Shown here one piece after another: positions 25,501 through 34,874 of a DNA stretch of 64,000 nt. Where the stretch lies: positions 620,001-684,000 of the forward strand of contig CAVOQE010000006.1 of the NCBI GenBank assembly GCA_963698275.1, written 5' to 3'. The translations under genes and the position numbers were made by a program. The notes under the pieces are model-generated. The model made no database searches, was not told the origin of the DNA, and was given only the letters and a program-made list of their open reading frames with translations. The stretch is from Anderseniella sp963698275 (GTDB lineage: Bacteria; Pseudomonadota; Alphaproteobacteria; Rhizobiales; Aestuariivirgaceae). Positions within the stretch are counted from its first letter, which is position 1; each line of letters starts with the position of its first letter.

Positions 25501-27273
25501 ATGAAAACACCCGAAAATCGATGCGATCTGGTTATGAAAGGCGGCGTGACCAGCGGCGTCGTATATCCACTTGTGGTCACGAGGCTGGCCGAGGACTACC
25601 GGTTCGAGAACATCGGCGGCACATCCGCCGGCGCAATTTCGGCGGTCATCACCGCAGCGGCGGAGTATGGCAGGCAAACAGGCGGATTTGAAAAAATCGC
25701 GCAACTGCCGGAAGAACTCTCCACCGGTCTGATCAGCAAGTTTCAACCGCTGCCGAAGTTTGAACCTCTTTTCAATGTGGCGCTGGAACTGATCAAGAAG
25801 TCCGGCCCGGCAAAGATTGTCCGGGCAATCTGCGCCAATTTCCTGTCTTCCTTGTTGTTGGGCGCCATCCCGGGTGTACTTATCATCATGGCGTCAATCA
25901 TGCCTTTCTCCTTGAGCGGCATCGTCCTGGGCGTGGTGCTGGCAGTGATCGGCGCAATTGCCTGGACTGCCATGCAGGTGTTCAAGCTGGTGAAGGTTGA
26001 CGTCGCCCAGCACGATTTTGGCATGTGCACCGGATTGACCCAGCCAGGGCGTTCCCAACCTGCGCTGACGGACTGGCTGACGGATACAATCGACCGGGTT
26101 GCAGGCAGACCAGCCTCCGGCACCCCGCTCACAATCAAGGATCTGAACGAGGCCGACCCCAAAATAAATGTCGCGACAGTGACAACTGATTTGACAACGC
26201 GACGCCCCTACTCCCTGCCGATCGGCCCGAACACCTATTACTTTTCGAAGCGCGAATTTGAGGGCCTGTTCCCGGCCCGTGTCGTGGATCACATGACACG
26301 GGATGAAACTTCCAGGGTAATAAACAAGGCGACGGGAGAGCCCATCGGCGACCTGTGGTACTTCAAGGATGAGGAAATGCCGCTGGTCGTGCTGGCCAGA
26401 ATGAGCCTCAGCTTTCCGTTCCTGTTTTCCGCGGTTCCCCTATACAGGCATGACCATACGCTCGCGAACGAACACAAGGAAAAGCCGGTACGATGCCTGT
26501 TTTCCGATGGTGGTCTGTCGAGTAATTTTCCAGTGCACTTTTTTGACGAGTTCCTGCCTCACACGCCCACGTTCGGAATCTCGCTGACTGACTTTGACCA
26601 GCGCCGCCTGCGTGACGGGCAAACAGCCGATGACGAGAACGCGCGGGTTCATTTACCGTTCAAGGCCGGCAGAGGCCATGATGTCCCGACCCACGAGTTC
26701 AATTCCGTCGGCGGCTTTATCTGGGCCATGTTCAGCAGCGCAAAGGACTGGCAGGACACGCTACAGACCAAGTTGCCGGGATATCGCGAGCGGATCGTTT
26801 CCATTGCACTGGCACCTGACGAAGGCGGGCTCAACCTCGCCATGCCCGCCGCAACGGTCAAGAAACTGGGCAAATATGGCGGAATAGCCGGCACAACACT
26901 GGTGCAGAAATTCTGCCTGGACGAACATCGCTGGCGGCGCCTGCTGGTGGAAACAGCCGCCATGGAAGATGCCTTGATCACCTATGCGGAAAACTACAAG
27001 AAACCGGCGCAGAGCGGCTCGACCGGGTTTGATGCCATGATCACCGGCTACACAGGGCAAACCTGCAAAAACCTGCAAAAAGGCGAAATCGGCTATCAAC
27101 TCCCGAAGACTGCCCGCACTGCACTAAAACAACGTGTGGAGAAAATTGCAGCCCTCGGTGGCACGTTGAACGATCGTCAGAACAAGAAACCCCGCCCCGG
27201 CTTTCCCACCAGCAGAAGTGACTTGCGAAACATTGCCAGCATGGGCGATGACCGGGTGCTGCGTGAGCCATAG
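25501..27273 (+). CDS. Patatin-like phospholipase with internal membrane segments
   Basis: The 590-residue protein has the patatin glycine-rich turn MKGGVTSGVVYP, nucleophile elbow GTSAG (Ser near residue 42) and catalytic Asp in SDGGLSSNFP near residue 336. Together these make a Ser-Asp dyad acyl hydrolase. Residues about 112-160 form two strongly hydrophobic helices inserted between the elbow and the Asp, so the enzyme is probably membrane-anchored. That insertion and the length are unlike small patatins. No CBASS or other defence partner is adjacent. Confidence 0.85.
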   Translation: MKTPENRCDLVMKGGVTSGVVYPLVVTRLAEDYRFENIGGTSAGAISAVITAAAEYGRQTGGFEKIAQLPEELSTGLISKFQPLPKFEPLFNVALELIKKSGPAKIVRAICANFLSSLLLGAIPGVLIIMASIMPFSLSGIVLGVVLAVIGAIAWTAMQVFKLVKVDVAQHDFGMCTGLTQPGRSQPALTDWLTDTIDRVAGRPASGTPLTIKDLNEADPKINVATVTTDLTTRRPYSLPIGPNTYYFSKREFEGLFPARVVDHMTRDETSRVINKATGEPIGDLWYFKDEEMPLVVLARMSLSFPFLFSAVPLYRHDHTLANEHKEKPVRCLFSDGGLSSNFPVHFFDEFLPHTPTFGISLTDFDQRRLRDGQTADDENARVHLPFKAGRGHDVPTHEFNSVGGFIWAMFSSAKDWQDTLQTKLPGYRERIVSIALAPDEGGLNLAMPAATVKKLGKYGGIAGTTLVQKFCLDEHRWRRLLVETAAMEDALITYAENYKKPAQSGSTGFDAMITGYTGQTCKNLQKGEIGYQLPKTARTALKQRVEKIAALGGTLNDRQNKKPRPGFPTSRSDLRNIASMGDDRVLREP

Positions 27274-27300
27274 AACTCACTGACAGGCGACACACAAGGC

Positions 27301-28606
27301 CTATTCCGCAGCCTGTGCAAAACGCTTCGCCAGGGCCCGCGGCTGCGGTCCGCCGGTGGCCCAGTCGAGTAATTCTGCGGTGTGCACAACCGGGATACCG
27401 GTGCCATTGCCGATCTGCATCATGCAACCGATATTGCCGGCGGAAATCACGTCCGGCGTCAGGGCTTCCAGTGTTGCCACCTTGCGGTTTTTCAACTCAG
27501 CGGAAATCTCCGGCTGCATTATGTTGTAGGTACCGGCCGAGCCACAACACAGATGCGGGTCTGCGGGTTCCATCACGGTGAAGCCCGCCGCCTTCAGCAG
27601 GGTTTTGGGATGGGTCTTGATCTGCTGGCCATGCTGCAGGGAACAGGCGGCATGATAGGCAACCTTCATCTCAGGCACTTTTGCCTGGTTGAGACCAAGC
27701 TCCACCATGACTTCCGAAATATCCTTCGTGAGCTTCGATACAATGGCAGCGTCTTCGGCCAGCGCGTCATTGCGGAACATGTGGCCATAGTCCTTTACCG
27801 TGGTGCCGCAACCGGACGTGTTGATGATCACCGCATCAAGGCCCTCGCCGCGATACTCCTTCATCCAGGCGTTGATGTTGGCCGCCGCAGACGCGTGGCT
27901 CTCACTGGTCTTGCCCATGTGATGGGTGAGCGCGCCGCAGCAGCCGATCCCCTTTGCGATGACCACGTCGCAGCCGTGCCGCGTCAGCAGTCTTATGGTG
28001 GCCTCATTGATATCGGTGTTCAGCGCGCGCTGGGCGCAGCCGGTCAGCAGGGCAACCCGTTTGCGGCGTTCACCTTCAGCCTTGAACACCTGCGGCAGGT
28101 CCATCGGGCTTGGTCCCGGCAGGTCGGACGGGGCGAGCGATACCATGGCCTTCAGCCTGCCCGGCAAGTAGGGCGCAAACGGCTTGGCGAACCGTGGCGC
28201 CGAACATGGCCAGCCGGAAGCGGCCGGGATAGGGCAATACCTGCACCAGCAGCCAGCGCAGCACGCGTTCCGGCAGTGGCCTTGTATAGGTCTTCTCGAT
28301 GTACTCGCGCGCATGATCCACCAGATGCATGTAATGCACGCCCGACGGACACGTCGACATGCACGACAGGCACGACAGGCAGCGGTCAATATGCTTGACC
28401 GTCTTGGCATCTGCCGGGCGGCCTTTTTCCAGCATGTCCTTCATCAGATAGATGCGGCCGCGCGGGCTGTCCAGTTCGTCGCCCAGCACCTGGTAGGTCG
28501 GACACGTGGCGGTGCAAAACCCGCAATGGACGCAGGTGCGCAGAACCTCGTTCGACCGTTTGATCGCCGGGTCCTTCATCTGCTCGATGGTGAAATTGGT
28601 CTGCAT
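27301..28606 (-). pseudogene. glcF: Glycolate oxidase iron-sulfur subunit GlcF, split by a +1 frameshift
   Basis: From ATG 28606 the first frame has both 4Fe-4S clusters (CVHCGFCTATCPTYQ and CLSCLSCMSTCPSGV) and runs to FRLAMFGA. The second frame, from about 28195 down, continues RFAKPFAPYLPGRLKAM and carries both CCG-type domains (GCCGALTHH, HLCCGSAGTY) to the stop at 27301. One extra base in GCCACGGTTC (minus strand; plus 28190-28198) accounts for the break; total length is 3n+1. Intact it would be about 434 residues, passing electrons from GlcD/GlcE. Sequence error is possible. Confidence 0.88.
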
Positions 28607-28612
28607 CGTCGC

Positions 28613-28880
28613 CTAGAGCCTTTCTGGTCTAAATTGAAACGTTTGACCGGTTTTCTGCGTTTGCTGGCAAGGCACGGCTTTCGCCGTGGTCTGGTTGACC
28701 ACAAGAAAGGCGTAACGCTGTCCAGCGAGCGCAGAAAGCCGGCCTTCGGTGGACCAAATCAGTCCATCGGCGTCGTTGCAAAGCTTGCCCGATGCACCAC
28801 ATCGCGCTTCGCTTTGCGTCTAGCCGAGTGAACTGATTTGGTACCATCAAACGATTCCATTTAGACCAGAAAGGCTCTAG
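28613..28880. mobile_element. MITE-like palindromic element between glcE and glcF
   Basis: Bases 28613-28646 and 28847-28880 are reverse complements at 32 of 34 positions and start with CTAGAGCC. A second, internal inverted repeat pairs ACCAAATCAGT with ACTGATTTGGT. The 268-bp size is close to the 271-bp element at 3787, but the end sequences differ. Its right-hand CTAG supplies the TAG stop of glcE. It separates two genes that normally abut in glc operons. Confidence 0.75.
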
Positions 28881-30019
28881 CCCATCCGGCCGGGGTTCAG
28901 AACACCATGCGGATCAAAGCGGGATCGAAGCCCGGCACTGATGTTCGCAAGCGGTGCCGGTTCCGGGTGGAACACACCGAGTTGTTTCGCAGTCGCTTCA
29001 TTTGAGCGCACCAAGGTGGCGTGTCCGTCAATCCCGTTCATGACGGCCCTCACATCAGTGCCTTGCGATACGCAGGCCCACACCAGACCGCCGCCCCAGT
29101 CAAACTGAAGTTGCACATCGTGACCCAGCAGACTTGCAAGCTTTGGACCGTCTGACGGCTTCACGGAAATACGCCATATGTCGCCCTTGCCGGTGGCTAC
29201 GGCCTCGGCATCGCGGATGTGTTGCCACAGTTTGTGAGACCTGGCCTGATCCGCTTCAATGTTCACATCGCCAAAAGCGGCAAGCAGGTCCCGCAATTTG
29301 CCGGAACGATATGTGACCGAGCCTTCAAAGCCTTCAACACGAATACAGGTACGTGCAGATTGGTTTATACCGGCTGGCAGATGGGCTGCCCCGTTTACAT
29401 CATAAGGCGCGGTAAGCGCCGCGCTCATCGCTGCACCGGCGTTTTCATTATCGAGACCGTCAACGACAATTGTTGCTCCTGCTTCCGGCATGGGCAGGAC
29501 CTTGAAGCCAACTTCGGTGAGCACACCCAGCGTGCCGTGGCTGCCGGCCATCAGCTTGACCAGGTCATAGCCGGTGACGTTCTTCATCACCCGGCCACCG
29601 TTCTTGATGATGGTGCCTTCACCATCGACAAAGCGCACGCCAATGAGCGAGTCGCGGCAGGCCCCTGCCTGGATGCGGCGCGGGCCGGAGATATTCGCCG
29701 CCACGACACCGCCAATGGTGGATTTGCCGTTTGTGCCGTAAAGCACACGATGATCCATTGGTTCAAACGGCAGTCTCTGGCCTTCCTTGGCAAGGGTCTT
29801 TTCAATTGTCTCCAATGGCGTACCGGCGGCGGCCACGATAGTCAGCGCACCCGGTTCATACAGAGAGATACCGTTCAGGCCGGTTGTATCAAGCAACTCG
29901 CCGGTCACACCGTGACCCAGCCCTGCCCTCGACCCGCCACCACGAATTTGCAGCCGCGTGCCTTTTGCCGCCGCCGACTTGATGGCGTCAGCCAGCTCCT
30001 GTTCCGATTTTGGTTTCAT
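28877..30019 (-). CDS. glcE: Glycolate oxidase FAD-binding subunit GlcE
   Basis: The 380-residue protein is a short FAD_binding_4 protein with RLQIRGGGSRAGLG and TIGGVVAANISGPRRIQAGA, then the GYDLVKLMAGSHGTLGVLTE block typical of GlcE. It works with GlcD and GlcF to oxidise glycolate to glyoxylate at the membrane. ATG 30019 overlaps the glcD stop as ATGA and has GAGG upstream. The stop codon is contributed by the adjoining palindromic element. Confidence 0.92.
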   Translation of the reverse strand: MKPKSEQELADAIKSAAAKGTRLQIRGGGSRAGLGHGVTGELLDTTGLNGISLYEPGALTIVAAAGTPLETIEKTLAKEGQRLPFEPMDHRVLYGTNGKSTIGGVVAANISGPRRIQAGACRDSLIGVRFVDGEGTIIKNGGRVMKNVTGYDLVKLMAGSHGTLGVLTEVGFKVLPMPEAGATIVVDGLDNENAGAAMSAALTAPYDVNGAAHLPAGINQSARTCIRVEGFEGSVTYRSGKLRDLLAAFGDVNIEADQARSHKLWQHIRDAEAVATGKGDIWRISVKPSDGPKLASLLGHDVQLQFDWGGGLVWACVSQGTDVRAVMNGIDGHATLVRSNEATAKQLGVFHPEPAPLANISAGLRSRFDPHGVLNPGRMG

Positions 30020-31452
30020 GCTGCCTCGCGCCGCGTCCTGGTTGTGATCAGCGGGAATACCTTGGCCGGATTGAGCAGCCATTTGGGATCAAACACGTCC
30101 TTGACCCGCACCTGCGCCTCCAGATCGCCTTCATTATACTGGGTCAGCATCAGGTCGCGTTTTTCAACGCCCACGCCATGTTCGCCGGTCAGGCAGCCCC
30201 CCACTTCGACACACAGTTTCAGGATTTCCGCGCCCATGGCCTCGCAGGTTTCCAGATCGCCGGGCTTGTTGGCGTCAAACAGAATGAGCGGATGCAGATT
30301 GCCGTCGCCGGCGTGGAACACATTGGCGACGTCGAGACCATACTCCTTCGACAACTCCTCCATGCGGCGCAGCACCAAAGGCAACTGGCTGACCGGGATG
30401 GTGCCGTCCAGGCAAATATAGTCATTGATCTGGCCCATGGCGCCGAAAGCGGCCTTGCGGCCTTTCCAGATCGCGGCGGATTCCTCGGCACTGGCGCTCT
30501 CGCGCAGTTCAGCCGGGTCATGCCGGCGCGCAATTGTCTTGATCTTGTCGAGCTGCTCGACGATTTCGGCCTCCGAGCCTTCAACCTCAACGATCAGCAG
30601 GGCTTCCACATCCGGGTAGCCTGCATGGGCAAAATCTTCGGTTGCCCGAATACAGGGCCGGTCCATGAATTCGATGGCCACCGGCAACACGCCTGCCTTG
30701 ATGATATCCGCCACGCAGGCGCCGGCAACCTCGGCGCGATCAAAGCCCAGCAGAACAGGTCTTGCTCCTTCGGGTTTCCGCAAAATCCGCAATGTCGCTT
30801 CGGTGACGATGCCAAGCTGGCCTTCCGAGCCGCAAATGACACCGAGCAGATCATAGACGGCAGCATCAAGATGAGCGCCGCCAATGTCGATGATCTCACC
30901 TTCCATGGTGACCATCCTGACGCCCATCAGGTTGTTGGTGGTAACCCCATATTTAAGGCAATGGGCACCACCGGAATTCATGGCAATATTACCGGCTATG
31001 GCACAGGCCAGTTGACTTGACGGGTCGGGCGCATAGAAAAACTCGTTTTCTTCAACCGCCCCGGTCACCGACAGGTTGGTACGTCCGGTCTCTACCCTGA
31101 TAAAGCGATTGTCATAATCGGTCTCGAGCACCGCGTTCATGCGCGAAACACCGATGATGATGCTGTCTGCGGTGGGCAGCGATCCGCCGGCCAGTGATGT
31201 GCCTGCGCCGCGCGGCACGACCGGCACACCTTCTTCATGGCAGATCTTCAGGCACGCAGCGACTTCTTCCGTGGTGCCGGGCAACACAACCGCCAGCGGC
31301 TGGCAGCGATAGGCGGTCAGCGCGTCACATTCGTAGGCGCGGGTTTCATTGGGGTCGGATATCACCGCCTCACCGGGCAGCAATTGTTCGAGCCTGGCGA
31401 CAATGGATGCCTTGCGCTCCAGTACACTTTGATCCGGGACCGGCATTTCCAT
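30016..31452 (-). CDS. glcD: Glycolate oxidase FAD-linked subunit GlcD
   Basis: The 478-residue protein is a full-length FAD-linked oxidase: VVPRGAGTSLAGGSLP (FAD-binding), AIAGNIAMNSGGAHCLKYG, LLGVICGSEGQLGIVTEA, and the C-terminal HAGDGNLHP and GEHGVGVEKR. It is the catalytic flavoprotein for glycolate (or D-lactate) and the first gene of glcDEF. An operator-like palindrome lies about 85 bases upstream. Confidence 0.95.
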   Translation of the reverse strand: MEMPVPDQSVLERKASIVARLEQLLPGEAVISDPNETRAYECDALTAYRCQPLAVVLPGTTEEVAACLKICHEEGVPVVPRGAGTSLAGGSLPTADSIIIGVSRMNAVLETDYDNRFIRVETGRTNLSVTGAVEENEFFYAPDPSSQLACAIAGNIAMNSGGAHCLKYGVTTNNLMGVRMVTMEGEIIDIGGAHLDAAVYDLLGVICGSEGQLGIVTEATLRILRKPEGARPVLLGFDRAEVAGACVADIIKAGVLPVAIEFMDRPCIRATEDFAHAGYPDVEALLIVEVEGSEAEIVEQLDKIKTIARRHDPAELRESASAEESAAIWKGRKAAFGAMGQINDYICLDGTIPVSQLPLVLRRMEELSKEYGLDVANVFHAGDGNLHPLILFDANKPGDLETCEAMGAEILKLCVEVGGCLTGEHGVGVEKRDLMLTQYNEGDLEAQVRVKDVFDPKWLLNPAKVFPLITTRTRREAA

Positions 31453-31535
31453 AACGGGTCATCCTTCCTGCTCGTTCAACCAGCGCAACTGCGTGCGAAT
31501 CTTTGAACGCAATCTGATTCAGAACGGGTCATTCA

Positions 31536-31560
31536 AATTGGTAAAATATTATTACCAATT
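31536..31560. promoter_or_regulatory. Operator-like inverted repeat upstream of glcD
   Basis: AATTGGTAA (31536-31544) and TTACCAATT (31552-31560) are exact reverse complements around seven bases. The half-site resembles GntR/FadR-type boxes (TTGGT/ACCAA), while the spacing also gives a T-N11-A pattern used by LysR regulators. It lies between the glcD and dctM genes. Confidence 0.6.
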
Positions 31561-31623
31561 ATTTTTGCCCTTTGATACCCCTACTTTGGCTGAATATCGA
31601 TCCCCTGTCGAATGCACCGGATT

Positions 31624-33195
31624 TTAGCGGCCAAACATGACCCCGGGCAGCCAGGTCGCGATGCCCGGCAGCAGCCAGATCAGCGAGACCCCGATCATCT
31701 GCAGCGCGATAAACGGGATCACGCCGCGATAGATATCGCCGGTGGTTATCTCCGGCGGGGCCGCGCCGCGCAGATAGAACAGGGAAAAGCCGAACGGCGG
31801 GGTCAGGAAGCTGGTTTGCAGGTTGATGGCAATCAGCACAGCCAGCCAGATCGGGTCATGGCCCATGACAATCAGCGCCGGCACCACGATCGGCAACAGG
31901 ATCACCGATATCTCGACAAAATCCAGAATGAAGCCAAGCAGGAAGATCAACACCATGACGAAGACAAGCGCACCGGTGGCACCGCCGGGCATGGCTTCCA
32001 CCAGGTGTTCGATACGCTTGTCGCCGCCGAGCCCGCGAAATACCAAAGAGAAAATACTGGCGCCGATTATGGTGCCGAAGATCATCGAACTGACGGACAT
32101 GGTGCGCGTGTTGATCACGCCGAGATATCCTTCGCGCGCGGCATGGCGAACGGCGCGCCAGATACCCCAGGCCACCACTGCCACCAGGCCTGCGCCGACT
32201 GCCGCCAGCATCCACACGCCGATATCGGCATCTGAACGCTGCAGGCGGATGGATGTTGATGACGCCAGCACCACGATACCGGCAAGTGCTGCAATGGCCA
32301 GCAGGCTGGCGCTGCGGCTGCCCTCATCGCGGCTATAGGTTGCCAGCAACAATGCGCCGACCGCGCCGACGCTGGCCGCCTCGGTCGGGGTTGCAACCCC
32401 GCCGACAATCGATCCCAGCACGGCGACAATCAGGAAGATCGGCGGCAACAACACGCGCAGCAATTGCTTTGTGCTGACCGGTTCGGCGGCCTCGCGCGGC
32501 ATGGCAGGCGCGCGCTCCGGCCGCAACCAGGCCAGCACCAGGATGTAGAAGATATACAGCGCCACCAGCACAAGGCCCGGCAACAGGGCAGCAGAAAATG
32601 TCTGGCCGACGCTGATGGTCTCAACCGAGAACTTGCCCTGTTCAAACTGCGCCTGCTGATAGGCAGACGACATCACCTCTGACAGAATGATCAGCAGTGT
32701 CGACGGCGGGATGATCTGGCCAAGGGTTCCTGCGGTGCATACGGTTCCCGCGGCCAGGCGTTTTGAGTAGCCATTGCGCAGCATGGCCGGCAAGGCAATC
32801 AGGGCCATGGTGATGACGGTTGCCCCGACAATACCTGTCGATGCGGCCAGCAGCGTGCCGACCACCACAACCGATACGGCCAGGCCGCCACGCATGGTGC
32901 CGAACAGCCTGCCCATCTCCTCCAGCAGTTCTTCGGCCAGCCGGCTGCGTTCCAGCACAATACCCATGAACACAAACAGCGGAATGGCAATCAGCACCTG
33001 GTTGGTCATGATGCCGAACAGCCGTTGCGACAGCGCGCCCAGCAGAGCCGTATCAAACGCCCCGAGCACGGCCCCAATGCCGGCAAAGATCGTCGCCACA
33101 CCTGCCAGTGTAAAAGTCACCGGATAGCCGCGCAAAAGCGCTGCCGCCAGCACAAGGAACATTGCAATGTCGAGATTGTCCGTAATGAAGCTCAT
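31624..33195 (-). CDS. TRAP transporter large permease (DctM/TakM-like)
   Basis: The 523-residue protein has about 14 hydrophobic segments and the DctM signatures RLFGIMTNQVLIAIPLFVFM, GGLAVSVVVVGTLLAASTG and GTLGQIIPPST. It is longer than the usual 430 residues because of extra helices in the middle (about residues 230-390), a form seen with TakP-type binding proteins. Its GTG or ATG start overlaps the dctQ stop. The cluster follows hutU, so the imported substrate is probably related to histidine catabolism. Confidence 0.92.
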   Translation of the reverse strand: MSFITDNLDIAMFLVLAAALLRGYPVTFTLAGVATIFAGIGAVLGAFDTALLGALSQRLFGIMTNQVLIAIPLFVFMGIVLERSRLAEELLEEMGRLFGTMRGGLAVSVVVVGTLLAASTGIVGATVITMALIALPAMLRNGYSKRLAAGTVCTAGTLGQIIPPSTLLIILSEVMSSAYQQAQFEQGKFSVETISVGQTFSAALLPGLVLVALYIFYILVLAWLRPERAPAMPREAAEPVSTKQLLRVLLPPIFLIVAVLGSIVGGVATPTEAASVGAVGALLLATYSRDEGSRSASLLAIAALAGIVVLASSTSIRLQRSDADIGVWMLAAVGAGLVAVVAWGIWRAVRHAAREGYLGVINTRTMSVSSMIFGTIIGASIFSLVFRGLGGDKRIEHLVEAMPGGATGALVFVMVLIFLLGFILDFVEISVILLPIVVPALIVMGHDPIWLAVLIAINLQTSFLTPPFGFSLFYLRGAAPPEITTGDIYRGVIPFIALQMIGVSLIWLLPGIATWLPGVMFGR

Positions 33196-33695
33196 TCCTG
33201 GCGCTCCAGCCGGGCCAGGTCACGCAACAGGCACGCAATCCCCTGTATCAGCAGCAACAGGCAGAATGCCGGGATCAGGCCTTTCAGCAGAAACGAAGCT
33301 GGAATGCCGCCAACCGAAATGGCGCCTTCCAGAATGGATACGGAGTTGCGCACATAGGGCCAGCTTACCCACAGAATGAGGACAAGCGACGGGATCAGCA
33401 GCAACGCGGCACCGGCGGCATTGACACGGGCGCGGCCCTTCTCATCGCGGCGGCTATAGAAAATATCGACGCGAACATGCTCGTCCACCAGCAGCGTGTA
33501 GCCGGCACCCAGCATGAACAACGCCGCGTGCATGTATAAAACCCCTTCGCCCAGAAATACGAAGGAGAGCCCGAAAAGGTAGCGCATCACCACGATGGCA
33601 AACTGCAGCAGCACCATCGCCAACGCCAGCCAGCGCACCGTCAGCCCGCACCAGCGATTGACCGCATCAAGCCGCTCAGCCCAGTCCCTCATCAT
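33192..33695 (-). CDS. TRAP transporter small permease (DctQ)
   Basis: The 167-residue protein has four membrane helices and the DctQ pattern RYLFGLSFVFLGEGVLYMHA and ALFMLGAGYTLLVDEHVRVD. It partners the large permease, which overlaps its end by 4 bases. A gap of about 60 bases separates it from the binding-protein gene upstream. Confidence 0.9.
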   Translation of the reverse strand: MMRDWAERLDAVNRWCGLTVRWLALAMVLLQFAIVVMRYLFGLSFVFLGEGVLYMHAALFMLGAGYTLLVDEHVRVDIFYSRRDEKGRARVNAAGAALLLIPSLVLILWVSWPYVRNSVSILEGAISVGGIPASFLLKGLIPAFCLLLLIQGIACLLRDLARLERQE

Positions 33696-33757
33696 GAAAC
33701 AACGCCCTCAAAGCTTGCAGGCCGGTCCCGGCACGGAACCGGCCGCAGATAGTGTCA

Positions 33758-34852
33758 TCAGCCACCGTACTTGTAGTCCAGGGCGCGGGCATTCATCTGG
33801 CCGTTGTCGGCATAGACCATGTAGTCGGAGATGGACGTGCGATAGGCAAGGAAGCTCTCGGTGATCTTCTTGACCAGTTCGTCCTGGTCATTACGCAAAT
33901 CATCGATCACTTCACCTGCAGCATTGCCCATTGCCTTGATGACATCTTCCGGCAGCATTTTCACCTGGACGCCATGTTCGGCCACCATCTGCTTCAGGGC
34001 TTTTGCATGCTTGGTGGTGTATTCGGTCCACACAGGATTGTAGAGCGATTCACAGGCAAAGCTGACCGCCTGCTTGAGATCATCCGGCAGGCCGTCATAG
34101 GCCGCCTTGTTGAAGCCGCACTCTTCCGCAGATGACGGCTCGCCGACGCCCGGCCAGTAATAGTTCTTGGAAATCTGGTAGAAGCCGAGGGCGGAATCGG
34201 TCCACGGGCCAATGAATTCGCCGGCATCGATGGTGCCGGACTGCAGCGCCTGGAACATGTCGCGCCCGCCCATGGCCTGCACTGCCATGCCCAGCTTGGA
34301 GCACATCTCCGATGCCAGACCGGTAGTGCGGTAGCGCAGGCCTTTCAGATCATCCACCGACTTGATTTCAGTGCGGAACCAGCCAGCCCACTGCGGACCG
34401 GAATTGCCGCACAGGAATGGCTTCAGGTTGAAGCGGGCATACATTTCATCATACAGCGCCTGTCCGCCACCATGGTTGAGCCAGCCCACCTGTTCATCTG
34501 CCCTGAGGCCAAACGGCTGCGATCCGAACAGCAGTATGCCCTTGGATTTCGAGCCCCAATAGGCCGGTACTGCATGATAAAGCTCGGCGGTGCCTTCAGA
34601 CACGGCGTCGAACACGCCACGGCCGGGCACCAGTTCGCCGGCAGCATAAAGTTCCACTTCAATACGCCCGCCGGACGCAGCCGTGATGCGGTCTGCCAGC
34701 ATCTGGGCCGCAACACCGGGCCCGGGCAGGTTTTTCGGCCACGCCGTCACCATCTTCCACTTGCGCTTGTCCTGGGCAATTGCCGGTGTGGCAAGGGCGG
34801 TAGTTGCCACGGCCCCCACAGCGCCTGTCTTGATGAAGTCACGTCTTTTCAT
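33758..34852 (-). CDS. TRAP substrate-binding protein, TakP-like, Tat-exported
   Basis: The 364-residue protein starts MKRRDFIKTGAVGAV, a twin-arginine signal, and is cleaved near AIAQ. The mature part has MVTAWPKNLPGPGV, FGSQPFGLRADEQ, QWAGWFRTEI and EFIGPWTDSALGFYQ, which follow the 2-oxoacid-binding TakP subgroup. ATG 34852 has AGGAG upstream. It starts 22 bases after hutU in the same direction. Either a 2-oxo acid or a histidine-pathway acid such as urocanate is a possible ligand. Confidence 0.85.
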   Translation of the reverse strand: MKRRDFIKTGAVGAVATTALATPAIAQDKRKWKMVTAWPKNLPGPGVAAQMLADRITAASGGRIEVELYAAGELVPGRGVFDAVSEGTAELYHAVPAYWGSKSKGILLFGSQPFGLRADEQVGWLNHGGGQALYDEMYARFNLKPFLCGNSGPQWAGWFRTEIKSVDDLKGLRYRTTGLASEMCSKLGMAVQAMGGRDMFQALQSGTIDAGEFIGPWTDSALGFYQISKNYYWPGVGEPSSAEECGFNKAAYDGLPDDLKQAVSFACESLYNPVWTEYTTKHAKALKQMVAEHGVQVKMLPEDVIKAMGNAAGEVIDDLRNDQDELVKKITESFLAYRTSISDYMVYADNGQMNARALDYKYGG

Positions 34853-34874
34853 TTTGTTTCTCCTCTTTTCCAAC

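Noticed and set aside
25501..27273. CBASS or other anti-phage system around the patatin
   Set aside because: No cyclic-nucleotide synthase, HORMA, ubiquitin-like or other defence gene adjoins it.
27301..28606. Programmed ribosomal frameshifting in glcF
   Set aside because: No slippery heptamer or downstream pseudoknot is evident at the break, and GlcF is not known to use frameshifting.
27382..30421. Long plus-strand frames opposite glcDEF
   Set aside because: They are antisense to recognisable glc genes and lack any motif.
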